From Hofstenia miamia (Eukaryota > Xenacoelomorpha > Acoela > Hofsteniidae): a DNA stretch of 64,000 nt. The notes beneath the pieces were generated by a model. The model did not search any database and was not told the origin of the DNA. It saw only the letters and a list, made by a program, of their open reading frames with translations. The stretch's first letter is position 1; the number at the start of each line of letters is the position of its first letter. Made by a program: the position numbers and the translations under genes. Positions 1-10,893 of the stretch are shown here, piece after piece. Location of the stretch: assembly GCA_900660155.1 (NCBI GenBank), contig CABFPE010000149.1:75155-139154 (forward strand), written 5' to 3'.

Positions 1-774
1 AGCGAAAAACAAGAACAAACTACCGTCCGCAATGTTCACACGCAATATGAACAGAATGGCAAGAACACGCATTCAGCAACGCCTCTACAAAGTTCAGTAC
101 GCGAACCATGAAGACTTCGTGAAGGAACAGACTTCCTTATACTTGGCTCCTCAATGCTTCGCCATCTTAGAGTGCCAGGTTTAATCAAGAACTCCTTCTG
201 TATCCGTTCACTCCTATCCAGGCGCATCAATTGCTAACCTAACTGAAACACTAAACCAATAATCCCGCTTCTACAAAAGTGAAAAAGATCTTAGTTACAA
301 TTGGCCGCAACGACATAATGCAACAAAAAGACAACCTCACAGATAAGTAAAAACACCTCATTGAAGTTATCAAATCAAAGTTTAATTCTGCAACTATTTT
401 TATGGGTGAAGTAGCTCCTTTCCCCTACAACAAACAACTTAACAAAAAAGCAATTGAATTAAACTTTTTTATTAAACAAAATGCTAAACTTTTTGATTAC
501 ACTGTTTTTAACAACTTTATTTTTATTTAGACAATTCAATTAACGCGAGTCTTTTTGCTCATGACGGAATTCATTTTTCCAGATTAGGGTATGCCCTATT
601 TGCACGCACCTTGAAGAATTTTCTTTAGTGCTTCTCGTCGTCCCTTGATTACTCACGCTCACGTAACGCAAAGCGCAAGTACCGCAAACAATCGCTTTAA
701 TCTTCCGCCACCGCCAATTCACTGCGCCATGTCGTAACACACTTACCTCGCCGACATTTAAAAGCTATGCCGAC
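1..774 (+). mobile_element. LINE ORF1 piece with SGNH-esterase-like block (copy 1)
   Basis: Plus-strand reading around 272-345 gives KVKKILVTIGRNDIMQQ, which resembles block III (GxND) of SGNH/GDSL esterases. Around 541-629 it gives HDGIHFSRLGYALFARTL, which resembles the DxxH block V. An esterase domain in ORF1 is established for CR1-type LINEs. The frame is broken: a TAA follows the first block at about 345 and the second block is in a different register, so this is a dead copy. It runs into LINE reverse transcriptase further right. The segment is repeated without indels at 2624-3397. The left end is the window edge. Confidence 0.6.
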
Positions 775-1764
775 GCCGTTTCGACTCTACTACCCGCAGA
801 AATTATCCACATCCGGAACTTTTTGAATTTTTAAAAACTTTTTTAATCATGGTACGTATATTCTTTAACCTTTTCACATTATTGGCAAATACTAATGGAG
901 CAATATTAACCAAACCCAAAGATATTGCTAATGAATTCAATGATTAATTCATTAACCTAGGCAAATATCTTGGACCTTCGCTGCCATTTATACCTGAAAA
1001 ATCTAGATACAAAGTTCCACAAAATTCTTTTCCATTCAGATTTGTGACCCGATATGAAGTTCTTAAAGCTATAGCTAAGCTAAAGGCCAATAAATCAAGC
1101 GGGCCTTCCGAAATATCGGCATGGTGTATTAAAGAGTGGGCAAAATTGATCCTTACTCCTTTATGTCATATCATCAATCACTGCATAAAACTAAATACTT
1201 TTCCATCAATATTAAAATTAGCTAATGTTACTCCCATATATAAAAAAGATAACCCTTTAAGATGTTGCAATTACCGGCCTATATCAATTATCTCCCTTTT
1301 TGCAAAAATTTTCGAAAAACTAATATTTGACCATATTAACACTTATCTCTAACAACTCGATTCTTTCGAATACTCAATTCGGCTTTCGCAAAGGTCACTC
1401 CACCTCTGATGCCTTACTTTACACTACTGAAAATTGGAGATCTTATCTTGATAATAATCTTTTTGTCACAATTGCTTCTGTCGACTTGTCCAAAGCATTT
1501 GACTCCATTGATCATTAGATTCTTCTTAGAAAACTAGAATACATTGGTTTCGATTCTAATATTATAGATTGAATAAGATGCTACTTAAGTGATTGATTTC
1601 AAAGAGTCAAAGTAAATGGTATATTTTCTAACTGGGGTAAAACTTACAAAGGTGTTCAACAAGGTACGATTTTAGGACCTCTATTTTTTTCGTTGTATGT
1701 TAATGATTTAAATTGCAGTTTAAGCAATGATTGCGGAATAGTACAGTATGCTGACGATACATGT
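775..1764 (+). mobile_element. LINE ORF2 reverse transcriptase fragment, CR1/Jockey type
   Basis: Reading frames on the plus strand show the RT domain in order. Residues ANKSSGPSEI and NYRPISIISLFAKIFEKL (about 1088-1325) are the N-terminal RT block, FGFRKGHSTSDAL (about 1378) the fingers, ASVDLSKAFDSIDH (about 1475) catalytic motif A with its Asp, QQGTILGPLFFSLYVNDL (about 1655) motif B, and VQYADDT (about 1741) motif C with the YADD pair. At least one frameshift (about 1350) and several stops (for example after DSIDH) make it a pseudogene. It ends at the single n at 1765. The motif B-C part is closely matched at 4424-4566. Confidence 0.85.
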
Positions 1765-1765
1765 N

Positions 1766-1783
1766 TATATATATATATATATA
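1766..1783. repeat. (TA)n microsatellite at a contig join
   Basis: Nine TA units immediately right of the single n at 1765. In the related LINE copy at 4560 the sequence continues as ordinary RT coding sequence, so the microsatellite belongs to the next contig or the join. Confidence 0.9.
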
Positions 1784-1785
1784 GC

Positions 1786-2400
1786 ATTGTGGATGTAGAA
1801 ATAAATTTGTGATTTTTCAGTATTCATTATTCTTATTAAAGCTGTTATTATTAACTACTACTTTGATAGCCCAATTTCGTTGCACCTGAATTTTTCTGAG
1901 GAATATTTTGTTTATATCTGTGTAGATTATATTCGCATAGTTGAAAAGACTTAAAACTAGTGTACGAATTAATTGAATTTTTGTTTTAGTTGGAAGTTTT
2001 TTAGAGATTAAGTTCATTGCTGTATTCGATATAGCCATTTTTCTAATAATATGATTTAGTTGCCCTTCAAAATTGTAATATGAATCGAAAATAATTACAA
2101 AATATTTAAAGAACTCAACTTGCTTTATATGAATGCCGTTTAAATTAAGTGTAGTTTGTGAGGTATCAGTAGATGCAGAATTTGACTTAACAATGCAGAG
2201 TTGAGTTTTTAAAGGATTCTTTTTTAGTCTTAAGGAGGCAAATATTTAGTGAGAAGCAAAACTTTTTTCGAGAGTTGGAATTGTATATGCATTCTATTGC
2301 ATTCTCAAATATGCAAGGTGTATTTTGTGGCAAGTCATACAGTAGCGAGAAAAAGTTATTGGACATCATAATTAACAAAATTATCGAGGATTTTCACCAT
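1786..2400 (-). mobile_element. LINE RT thumb/C-terminal fragment, opposite strand
   Basis: On the minus strand 2378 to 1817 reads as the region after the RT palm. It contains NLNGIHIKQVEFFKYF, equivalent to the KYLG-type block, then LNHIIRKMAISNTAMNLISK and KIQLIRTLVLSLFNYANIIY, the typical LvxSxxxYa thumb motif. Frames change between pieces, so it is broken. It faces the RT fragment at 775-1764 and may belong with the minus-strand endonuclease piece at 3399-3960 across the plus-strand insertion or misjoin between them. Confidence 0.65.
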
Positions 2401-2419
2401 TTGCAAATACCACGATAAA

Positions 2420-3397
2420 GTTACATTTTAAATCCACGTGACAGAATTCGCAATGCTTTCATCGAGAGCAGTCGTTTCTCGTGAGAGCGCCGTATTAACT
2501 TCGCTACGCTCAGAAGCATTCAGTGATGACTCGTCCCGTGCGAAATTATTAGCTCCGTTCAATGCACTCACTAAGGAGGACCTCCTAACGCTACACAAGT
2601 TCCTAGTTAACACGAAAAATACTAGCGAAAAACAAGAACAAACTACCGTCCGCAATGTTCACACGCAATATGAACAGAATGGCAAGAACACGCATTCAGC
2701 AACGCCTCTACAAAGTTCAGTACGCGAACCATGAAGACTTCGTGAAGGAACAGACTTCCTTATACTTGGCTCCTCAATGCTTCGCCATCTTAGAGTGCCA
2801 GGTTTAATCAAGAACTCCTTCTGTATCCGTTCACTCCTATCCAGGCGCATCAATTGCTAACCTAACTGAAACACTAAACCAATAATCCCGCTTCTACAAA
2901 AGTGAAAAAGATCTTAGTTACAATTGGCCGCAACGACATAATGCAACAAAAAGACAACCTCACAGATAAGTAAAAACACCTCATTGAAGTTATCAAATCA
3001 AAGTTTAATTCTGCAACTATTTTTATGGGTGAAGTAGCTCCTTTCCCCTACAACAAACAACTTAACAAAAAAGCAATTGAATTAAACTTTTTTATTAAAC
3101 AAAATGCTAAACTTTTTGATTACACTGTTTTTAACAACTTTATTTTTATTTAGACAATTCAATTAACGCGAGTCTTTTTGCTCATGACGGAATTCATTTT
3201 TCCAGATTAGGGTATGCCCTATTTGCACGCACCTTGAAGAATTTTCTTTAGTGCTTCTCGTCGTCCCTTGATTACTCACGCTCACGTAACGCAAAGCGCA
3301 AGTACCGCAAACAATCGCTTTAATCTTCCGCCACCGCCAATTCACTGCGCCATGTCGTAACACACTTACCTCGCCGACATTTAAAAGCTATGCCGAC
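2420..3397 (+). mobile_element. LINE ORF1 piece with esterase-like block (copy 2)
   Basis: This begins further upstream in ORF1 than copy 1. A 98-residue plus-strand frame at 2438-2734 starts MTEFAMLSSRAVVSRESAVL and contains LTKEDLLTLHKFLVNTKN. The esterase-like blocks follow at the positions equivalent to copy 1. The sequence from 2624 on matches 1-774 with no indel and stops exactly at the single n at 3398. The N-terminal peptide has a relative on the opposite strand at 4142-4423 (SSRAVDPCERAVLTTL), so two related ORF1s lie head to head here. Confidence 0.6.
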
Positions 3398-3398
3398 N

Positions 3399-3960
3399 CT
3401 CAGAGCAGTAGAAAATTTATCTTCCATTTGAAAGAAAAAATTATATACATAAGTTTTATTTCGACAATAAAAGATATTTAATAATTGACTATTAAAATTT
3501 TTGTCTGGGTTTCGAATTTCAACCCAAAGACTTTCATAAGTTGAGTCTTTTGCTATATCTGTACTAAGTTTAGGTTTGAGTATTTTAGGTATTAAAAACA
3601 TGACACCACCTCCTTTTGTCTTATTAAAATGAAAGGTTGGATTTCTGTCCTTTCTAAATATTTTAAATTTAGAGTTATCGATTGACCAGGACGAATTGTA
3701 TTTGTAAACCAGATTTCAGTTATGCACAGAATAAAGTTTGAATCCAGTTCAGAAATGAATTGGCTAAATTCCGAATTTTTTATTGAGAGATTCTGAAAAC
3801 GTATGTGAATATATTTAAAAGAATTAGTTGAATGCATTATGTTTGATAATTCTAAGTATTCATAAATATTATCAGCTTTGGAAGGCCCGGGATTAATCTC
3901 GATGCCGGATATAGGTAACATTAATGTTAGTACTAGAAAGTAGAATAAAGAATGTTTTGT
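3399..3960 (-). mobile_element. LINE ORF2 start: 2A-like peptide plus endonuclease N-terminus
   Basis: The minus-strand frame from about 3954 reads a hydrophobic run (SLFYFLVLTLMLP) followed by ISGIEINPGPSK. This is the layout of 2A-like ribosome-skipping peptides (consensus D-V/I-E-x-N-P-G-P), which are known at the start of ORF2 in some CR1/L2-type LINEs. Here the Asp before IE is missing. Next come KYIHIRFQNLSIKNSEF and FILCITEIWFTN, matching the first blocks of the LINE endonuclease, then GGGVMFLIPK in a second frame. The piece is cut at the n at 3398. Confidence 0.7.
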
Positions 3961-4129
3961 TGTTTTAATGAAGATCCATTTTTTAAATATCTTGCATGTA
4001 TTCAGCTGTTTCTAAAATTATGTTTATATATAGATACGCTTTCTCTAACACGTGTAATATTGAATTTTGAGATAAGAATAATTAGAATTAAATATAAATA
4101 CGAATGAACACATGTAGAAGTTCTTAGTA

Positions 4130-4423
4130 ATCCCGGAGCTTTCAGATGACGGTATATTGATGATCCGATGGCAAGAAATTCAGCTTTTGTGTTTGAGACC
4201 GCGCATGATTAATTTCTGGAGTTACTTGAGTAATTTTGTTGGTGGATTCAGTAGGAGTTTCTTTGATGGCTGCTAGCATGTTGAACAGGATAATTAGTTC
4301 GTCTCTGCCCAGATTCTTGAGTTTTGCTTTACTTTTCAGGTAACGCAATGAGCGAAGTAGCGTTAAGCGTGGTAAGCACAGCGCGCTCGCAAGGATCGAC
4401 TGCTCGCGATGAAAACATCGGTA
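4130..4423 (-). mobile_element. LINE ORF1 N-terminal fragment, minus strand
   Basis: Reading down from 4423 gives MFSSRAVDPCERAVLTTL and then, after a frame change, KAKLKNLGRDELIILFNMLA. This matches the plus-strand SSRAVVSRESAVL...LTKEDLLTLHKFL peptide at 2438-2734. It is probably the ORF1 of the same minus-strand LINE whose ORF2 start lies at 3399-3960. It is abruptly joined at 4424 to a plus-strand RT. Confidence 0.5.
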
Positions 4424-5130
4424 TTTTTTCTAACTGGGGTAAAACTTGCAAAGGTGTTCCAAAAGGTACGATTTTAGGAACTCTGTTCTTTTCGTTGTAT
4501 GTTAATGATTTAAATTGCAATTTAAGCAATGATTGTGGAATAGTACAGTATGCTGACGATACATGTATATACACATGATTATCAAATAGAAACGTCGATT
4601 AGTAAATTAGAAAAAAATCTATCTCAATTGCTAAGATACTTCAATATTCATAATTTAACTGTAAATCCCACTAAAACAGAATTCTGTGTTATGTCTCCAT
4701 TTAATAAAGATCATCGATCACATATTTTAAATTTTTCGGGGTCAAAAATTGCTCAAGTTGAAACTTTCAAATATCTTGGAGTAACAATTGACAAAAAATT
4801 AAACTATTCAAATCACATACGCATAGTGTTACGCAAAATGGCAATGGGAATTAAAACTATTGCGCATGTAGGCAATTTTATAAATGCAAAAATGAAATTA
4901 ATGTTAGTTAACTCTCTAGTATTAAGTCATTACAGAACTGCAATATCTTATTTAATAACATAAACCACTCATTAATAAATAAAATTGATTCGCAAATCAA
5001 ATGGGCAGCTAATCTTTATGACGAAAATTATTCTACTAAGAATGGAAAACGTTTATATTGTATTAATGATGCTTCATATTTCATAAGATACTTTTCATTA
5101 ATAAAATTTTGGGATATCTCAAAGCAGCGC
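4424..5130 (+). mobile_element. LINE ORF2 reverse transcriptase, C-terminal half
   Basis: Starts inside RT just before motif B (FSNWGKTCKGVPKGTILGT), followed by VQYADDTCIYT (motif C). One frameshift at about 4575 leads into 4550-4963, which holds LTVNPTKTEFCVM, ETFKYLGVTIDKKLNYSNHI and KMKLMLVNSLVLSHY, the thumb/connection motifs. Further C-terminal text (KIDSQIKWAANLYDENYSTK) follows after 4963 in another frame. It is the same family as 775-1764 and extends about 550 bp beyond the point where that copy stops. Confidence 0.85.
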
Positions 5131-5380
5131 TCACCTTATAGTAAACTGGAATAGTTTAGGAGCACTAGGAGCAGTGAGTAAGAAGCATAAGAGATACTTG
5201 TAGGAGTTGGGAGTACCTAAGTGGGGAGGAGCAGTAGCACAGAAGGCAACATTGTTAGGAACAGCTAGAGTCCTGAGGAAAGCTCTCAGACTCCCTGAGA
5301 ACTGGTGAGTTCCCCGAGCTGCGAGGGATACCAGCATGAAGCTGTGAGATGCAAGAATAGTAATAATAATAATAATAATA
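5131..5380 (+). mobile_element. LINE 3' end with (TAA)n tail
   Basis: Plus-strand reading gives LGALGAVSKKHKRYL, then VPKWGGAVAQKATLLGTARV and LRKALRLPENW. I recognise this as the conserved C-terminal peptide of a second LINE type (pattern GALG...LQKaaLLGTArilRK). About 80 bp later comes a tail of about seven TAA units (5361-5380). Simple-repeat tails are typical of LINE 3' ends. It may be a separate element from the RT on its left. The minus-strand frame over the same bases is a shadow. Confidence 0.6.
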
Positions 5381-5487
5381 TGAATATTGTATTTTCTCAT
5401 ACAAAATCAATTGCATATGATTAAAACTAATTTAACAAAAGCTTAAGAAGCCTAGACGTTTACATTTATAAAATAAAACAATATTCT

Positions 5488-8400
5488 TCATTGAGAATTC
5501 TGTGAAAATTGGCCATGAAGTCGTTCGCTAACATATGTCCAATATTTCACTCTGATTGGATCGATTTGTTTCAACTTATTGATGGTAGTTTGAACTTTAT
5601 CAAGAACTTCCGTTTTATTAGAGGAAGAATTCTCCAAAATTTCTTCATAGCAATCCAACAAAAAGCCTAAAGAGTGATTGGACCATGCCCCAGAATTGTG
5701 CATGTTTTCAACAAAATTCACCATAGAGATCGCTTCATCTAAAATACAAATACCAAGTGAACAAGTTTTATTCAAATATAAATAGTTTAGACTAGATTAC
5801 TTTTTTAATAGAAACACTACGAAACCAACAATTGATATTCCTATAATAATTGGAATTTATAGCAATAACGCAGTAAATTCTGATTTAAGTTTTCTCTGAT
5901 TTAAACATAGAATAAAATAAGTATTTAGAAAAATTTCATGAGATATTGAAAAATTTGGAAATATTTCTTAAATGAAGTAAGTAACTAGATCTCTTATATA
6001 ATAGTATCCATAAATCTGATGATTTTCGCTCTGCAGCGCCAACATTTTCACAATTTTTATGAAAAAACTTTTAATAATAAAGAAAAATCGTACAATTTCA
6101 TCGATCGAAAGAAGTTATATTGCCCAATGAACATTTTTTGAATTACAAAAAAACAAATTTAAATGGTAGACACGAAAAGTTTTACTATAATATAGTAAAA
6201 ATAGTAAAAAACATATTTAAATTCATGCAAAACCAAACATGAATTTCAAACCCTATGAAAGTACACCATTGATTCACCACAAATGTTAAAAAAGAGAACA
6301 AACCCCCTGACTTGATGATGTAATTTGCAATGGTATCGTTCATAAGAATGCCTCGCAGATAGTTCCAAGGACTCTCATTATAGGCATCTTCCATAATCGC
6401 ATCCAGAGTAAATTTCACTTCTGTGGCAAGAGTATCTGGATCAGAATAGCCAGTGGTATGAGTGATGACAAAATAACGCATATTCCAGACGGAATTGTTA
6501 CGAATGTCGTCTTTCAACATTCGAGTGGTGTACTCCAATTCGGTGTCAAATAAACTAAGAAAAATCAAATCAAGAGCTTCAATACTAATAAGTAGATATG
6601 GAAAAATTTTCAAACTATAATTTCAGTTACTACCTCTTGGGGTTGTCAGTAAAATAAACATTTTATACTTTTGAAAAACATCTTCAGATCTCTAATAAAA
6701 CTTCAATCCTGCAATTCCAAGAAGATTTAGTTGATTATTCAAAATTACAGTTTATAAAAACATAAATTAGATCAACATACTTAAAATGCTTGATAAGCCA
6801 TTGCCTATATTGCCAAGCGTGATAATTCTTGGAATCATTTGAAAAGATTTTATCAATGATTTGAAATTCTTTTTCTGGTGAGTCAAGTTCAGTGATGATA
6901 ACTTGTCGATGAAACCAGATCTGATAGCTTTTTGGATTTCGCTCAACTACGCCATTAACGAATTCAAGTTCAGCGCGAAGGTCTTTATTAAGTTTTTTCA
7001 GCAAATTCCGGCGATAGCACCACACCTATGCAAAAAGATACTTATACGTACGATTGCAATTCAGTAAAAATTACTAAATCTGACTGCATTTTTCCAATAA
7101 AGCATTTCAGTCATTAAATCAAGTATATAAGTGGTATTTTGAAGGAAATAGATGATGCAGTTTAGACTTAATCTAGGTCTACACTACCATATAGTAAAAT
7201 AAACTAGGGAATTTTTAAATTTGATTTTAGGTTACTTTACTGAAAACCGCGCACACTGCTGTTAACTAAAGTAAAACCAATGTTTAAAAGAAATACCGAA
7301 CAAAAGGAACCGAACTTAAAAAACAATAGAAGATATTTAGTAATAATATGTATGCGAATGTTATTCGCAATTTAAACAAATGTTTTTAAATGCAACGTTA
7401 TAAAAATACGATGTATACTAACAATAAAATCACTCGATAATTTAGAAAATTGTGATAGTAAAAACTTTGTTTTACTACAAAAGAAAATACGATCTAGTTT
7501 TTAGGATATAACGCGGACTTCTTTTTTATATTGGAATCCGCGGCTATAGTCAAGCAAATATAAAGTCTGTATAATCATCATGAACCTCAATTCAGATCTA
7601 ATAAACAATGGCCTTGTCCCCATTAAATTTGAGATAAACAGCTGCTACTAGTCCCATTTGACTTCACATTTTCGCTTCGCTTTAAGTGGCAGCGGGGCGA
7701 TTCAACTCTAATGGCAAAACGCTCGCCCGCAGCAACTCAACCCTGTTTACATTTTCACTTTTTAAAAAATGACTAGTATTGTGTCATTGTGTGCATGTAC
7801 TTCTTCCATGCTCATTTAGTCACTCAAAATCTGCACATGTTCACAAAATTTCGTCAATAGCCTAATACATTTCTTAAATTCAATATCTAACGATTCTATT
7901 ATTTTTCTTGGACATAAAAATATAATTTATGTGGATTTGAAGTCCAAACTATTGACTGCTTCAAACGTTTTGAAATGCTCTAGTAAATAAATTGTGTTCG
8001 ATAGATTCTTCATTAAAAACCCATCTTACGAAAATATGTCAGGAAGCCTTCATCCATTGCTTTTATAATGTTACTATGTTGATGCAAACATACCCGCGAT
8101 GTTGTAATCCAGTTAAATTCAAAGTGCATCTCCTAAGCTTTTCGCTAGTGGGATTGACTAAAAATTTCAATGTCTCTGTTGTCTCTGTTACCAACAAGTG
8201 AAGTAATTTGTTTTACACAACTGCGATTAGACTAAGTGAAACATGTGTAAAACGTTCATTGATATGCTCAATTACTAAAAAAAAGATGGACTATATTAAT
8301 ACAGTATAATACAACAATGTTTTAGAGCAATTCTCAAAAAACTACAAAGCATGTCACCCCACTTTTAAAATTATTCTCACAACTATAATTCTACTCGACT

Positions 8401-9091
8401 CAACTCTTTTGTATACTTCCAATAAGATTTTCGCAACGGTATAAAGTTCGCTTCGCTTTAAACAACAGAGTTGAGTTGCCGTAACTTAAAGCGGAGAGAA
8501 ACATTGTCAATGTCTTTTCCAAATACGTTAACCCATATGCATTATTTATAGCAAAACAGTGAAGCCTATTGGAATAGAATCTGTTCAAATCATAAATATA
8601 TTTACATCCGCCTTGTGAAATACATTGTCAGCGATTTTCAAATTGAGATCAATGTTGTTTACCTTACTTTACTTTACACAACTATAAGCAAGCATTTTAC
8701 TTAAAAATATTAAAGCCGTGTTTAAGTTCGCACGATTTTTAACATCGGTATTAAATACTATTAAAGAAATAATAATATAAAAAATGTAATATACTATATT
8801 TTCAAATAGCTATATATATATATATTTATAAAACATATGTAAACTTACAGTATAATTGGCAGGATTCAAAATCACAGCATCAGTAGTGAGTTTAAAAGCT
8901 CGTTCTGAAAATTCATTTTTGAGAAGAAACGCCCTCAGATAATCGTAACAGTCTTTGAAACGTTCGGTATAACAGATGGAAACTATGGGAGGATCAGTTT
9001 GACGTTGAGGGATCGGAATAACATCAGAATAGTCTGGGTTGTTTTTGTACAATGTCTGACAGGTCAAAACATCATCACCACTTGATGACAT
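5488..9091 (-). CDS. FNTA: Protein farnesyltransferase/geranylgeranyltransferase type-1 subunit alpha
   Basis: Four exons on the minus strand: 9091-8849, 7025-6781, 6554-6304 and 5738-5488. All introns are GT-AG and the phases close to 990 nt (329 aa plus TGA). The protein is the alpha subunit shared by the cytosolic CAAX prenyltransferases, pairing with FNTB or PGGT1B. It shows the tandem prenyltransferase-alpha repeats, each with a W: ERAFKLTTDAVILNPANYT, NPKSYQIWFHRQ, SKNYHAWQYRQW, IRNNSVWNMRYF and ESPWNYLRGIL. The Lys and Tyr near the active site (K113, Y115) and the Arg of the second repeat (R121) are kept. The donor of exon 3 (GGGG/GTTTGT) is weak and is chosen because it restores phase and homology. 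The proline-rich N-terminus of vertebrate FNTA is absent; the ATG follows no visible upstream exon. Introns contain only AT-rich sequence, and no functional exon seems missing. Confidence 0.95.
7026..8848. other. FNTA intron 1, no gene seen
   Basis: 1,823 bp of AT-rich sequence. The only structure noticed is a short motif (TTCGCTTCGCTTTA) at 7671 and 8447, each beside GAGTTGAGTTGC-like sequence in opposite arrangement, which may be the ends of a decayed MITE. The open frames at 7992 and 8400 have no recognisable product. Confidence 0.4.
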
Positions 9092-9798
9092 TTAAACTAA
9101 AACACAATAATTCTCAGTACTAAATGAAAATTTTACAAAATATGGAAGTCGTTGTTTCTGACCATCATGCGAGGAAATTATACAGCACAAAAATAGAGTA
9201 TTACAATTGTAAGGAAAACTTTTAAAATAAGAAACTAATACCAATAAACAACATTTCAAAAAACCTCTGATATAAACAAGTTAGCAGAGTTTTGACAATT
9301 CATAGCATAAAAATAACATAGTTCTGATTTGGAATAATTTATTAATACTGTACAATAAAATATGTTACTAGAGTTGACAGCGGTTAAAATTTTGTCTGTC
9401 GTGTTATCTATTTGTCGTTAGGTCCATTTTTGCAATTTGTCATATTTCATTAATGCGACCCAGCTGTTTATTATATTTTAGGAAAATATAGTCAATAAAT
9501 GCTGGATCGGGTGCATTTCTCAAAAAATATGGACAACTTTCACTGCAAATTTCAAAACAAACTTGCAAAATAATGGTAGTAATGGCACTCTGGATAATCA
9601 TTTAAAAAAATTCACAATCTATTTGATATCAAGGTGCACATCAAATCTGCTACTGACGTTTGGGAACCTGGAAAATACGTATCCATAACTGTCATTTACC
9701 CTTTTAGTGTTGTCAACAAACTTTCAAAAGTAACTCCAAAAACATTAAGTGGAGTAAAGCGTCGTGAATTACTTATCCATAATCTGATATGTCGTTTC

Positions 9799-10203
9799 TT
9801 AACCCTTTCAAGTCTGAACCAAGGTAATTTAATTTTTATTATAAAAACTGGATGATGCATATTTAGTAGGCTATATTTAAAACCTCAGATGACTTTTTTT
9901 ATGATTTTATAAAAAGCTTCTTTCATAATAATGGTGGGAATTATGTATCCCATTAGACCGTTCACTTGGGAATTTTAGGTCCCAGTAGGCATTTTCAATT
10001 AGAATATATATAAAACATGAATTATGAATTAAAAAATATATAAATAATGATGCCATGACTATGGAACTGACTCTAGAAATTGCCTCGGTCTCCAAAATGA
10101 CTAATAGGATGTATTTGAATGGGATATAGGGATTAACTGTTCCCGTTAAGCTCATGTAAACATTAGCGGGAACTATAATTCCCGTTCGACTCGAAAGGGT
10201 TAA
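9799..10203. mobile_element. piggyBac-type MITE flanked by TTAA
   Basis: TTAA at 9799-9802 is followed by CCCTTTCAAGTCTGAAC. At the other end the complementary arm, read inward, is CCCTTTCGAGTCGAACGGG, next to TTAA at 10200-10203. TTAA target duplication plus CCC/GGG termini is the signature of piggyBac elements. The 397-bp body has no transposase; it holds several nested GGGAA/TTCCC inverted repeats. The two arms differ at two of the first 16 positions, so it is moderately old. It lies between the 3' end of NELFCD and the 5' end of FNTA. Confidence 0.75.
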
Positions 10204-10893
10204 TGAAGCACAATGTTTTCCTCCGTCAGATAAGCACTCCTGAAAGTAGTTCTTTGCTGGATCCGTGATTAAATAATTTGGGTTTATTGGCAAGAAATGA
10301 GATGCGAAGGAACGTTCATGGTATAGTCGAATAGGAACTCGAGCTACATCTTTGGAAGGTGATTACGAAGAAGCTGAAGTTAAAAATGCAAAAGGGTACA
10401 AGTTGTATCAACTTTTAGGAACATCGGTTCATCTCCCAACTTCTCATATCCCGACCGTTTTTGAAGAAATATTAAAATGTCGATACATAAGGTAATTTCT
10501 TCATCACTTTTAAAAACAGAATATAAAAGGTAAAACTGTTTGATGCTTGGAGTGAAACTAAGTTTTAGCAAAACAAAACAAAATTTACATTGTTAGTATA
10601 TAAGGCGAGTTAAAAATGTGAGTTCCTACAATTTACTTTCAGAAATAATAGAGTTTTTCGAAAGTACGTAATTAAAGAAAGGAAAAAGGTTTGTTCAAAG
10701 CGAACTAGTATTTTGAGTAGTATCTATGAATAGAATTACAGTTGCAAAAGATAATTCCATAACTTTCTGTGAATAATTCAAACAAAAATGACAGGAAACT
10801 GATAGTTTTATTAAAGTCTTTGATGGAAGACGGATGGAATTGTAGGGAGCCCAAGCGAACGACAATCGCAATTATGATCAAAATGATATCAAA
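10204..10893. other. Intergenic, NELFCD 3' side
   Basis: No gene recognised. A TTTATT at 10807-10812 is AATAAA on the minus strand, about 82 bases past the NELFCD stop, and is the likely polyadenylation signal of that gene. The frames at 9907-10293 and 10380-10571 have no recognisable product. Confidence 0.55.

Noticed and set aside
5131-5400. 89-residue minus-strand frame
   Set aside because: Antisense of a recognisable LINE 3' end with a (TAA)n tail.
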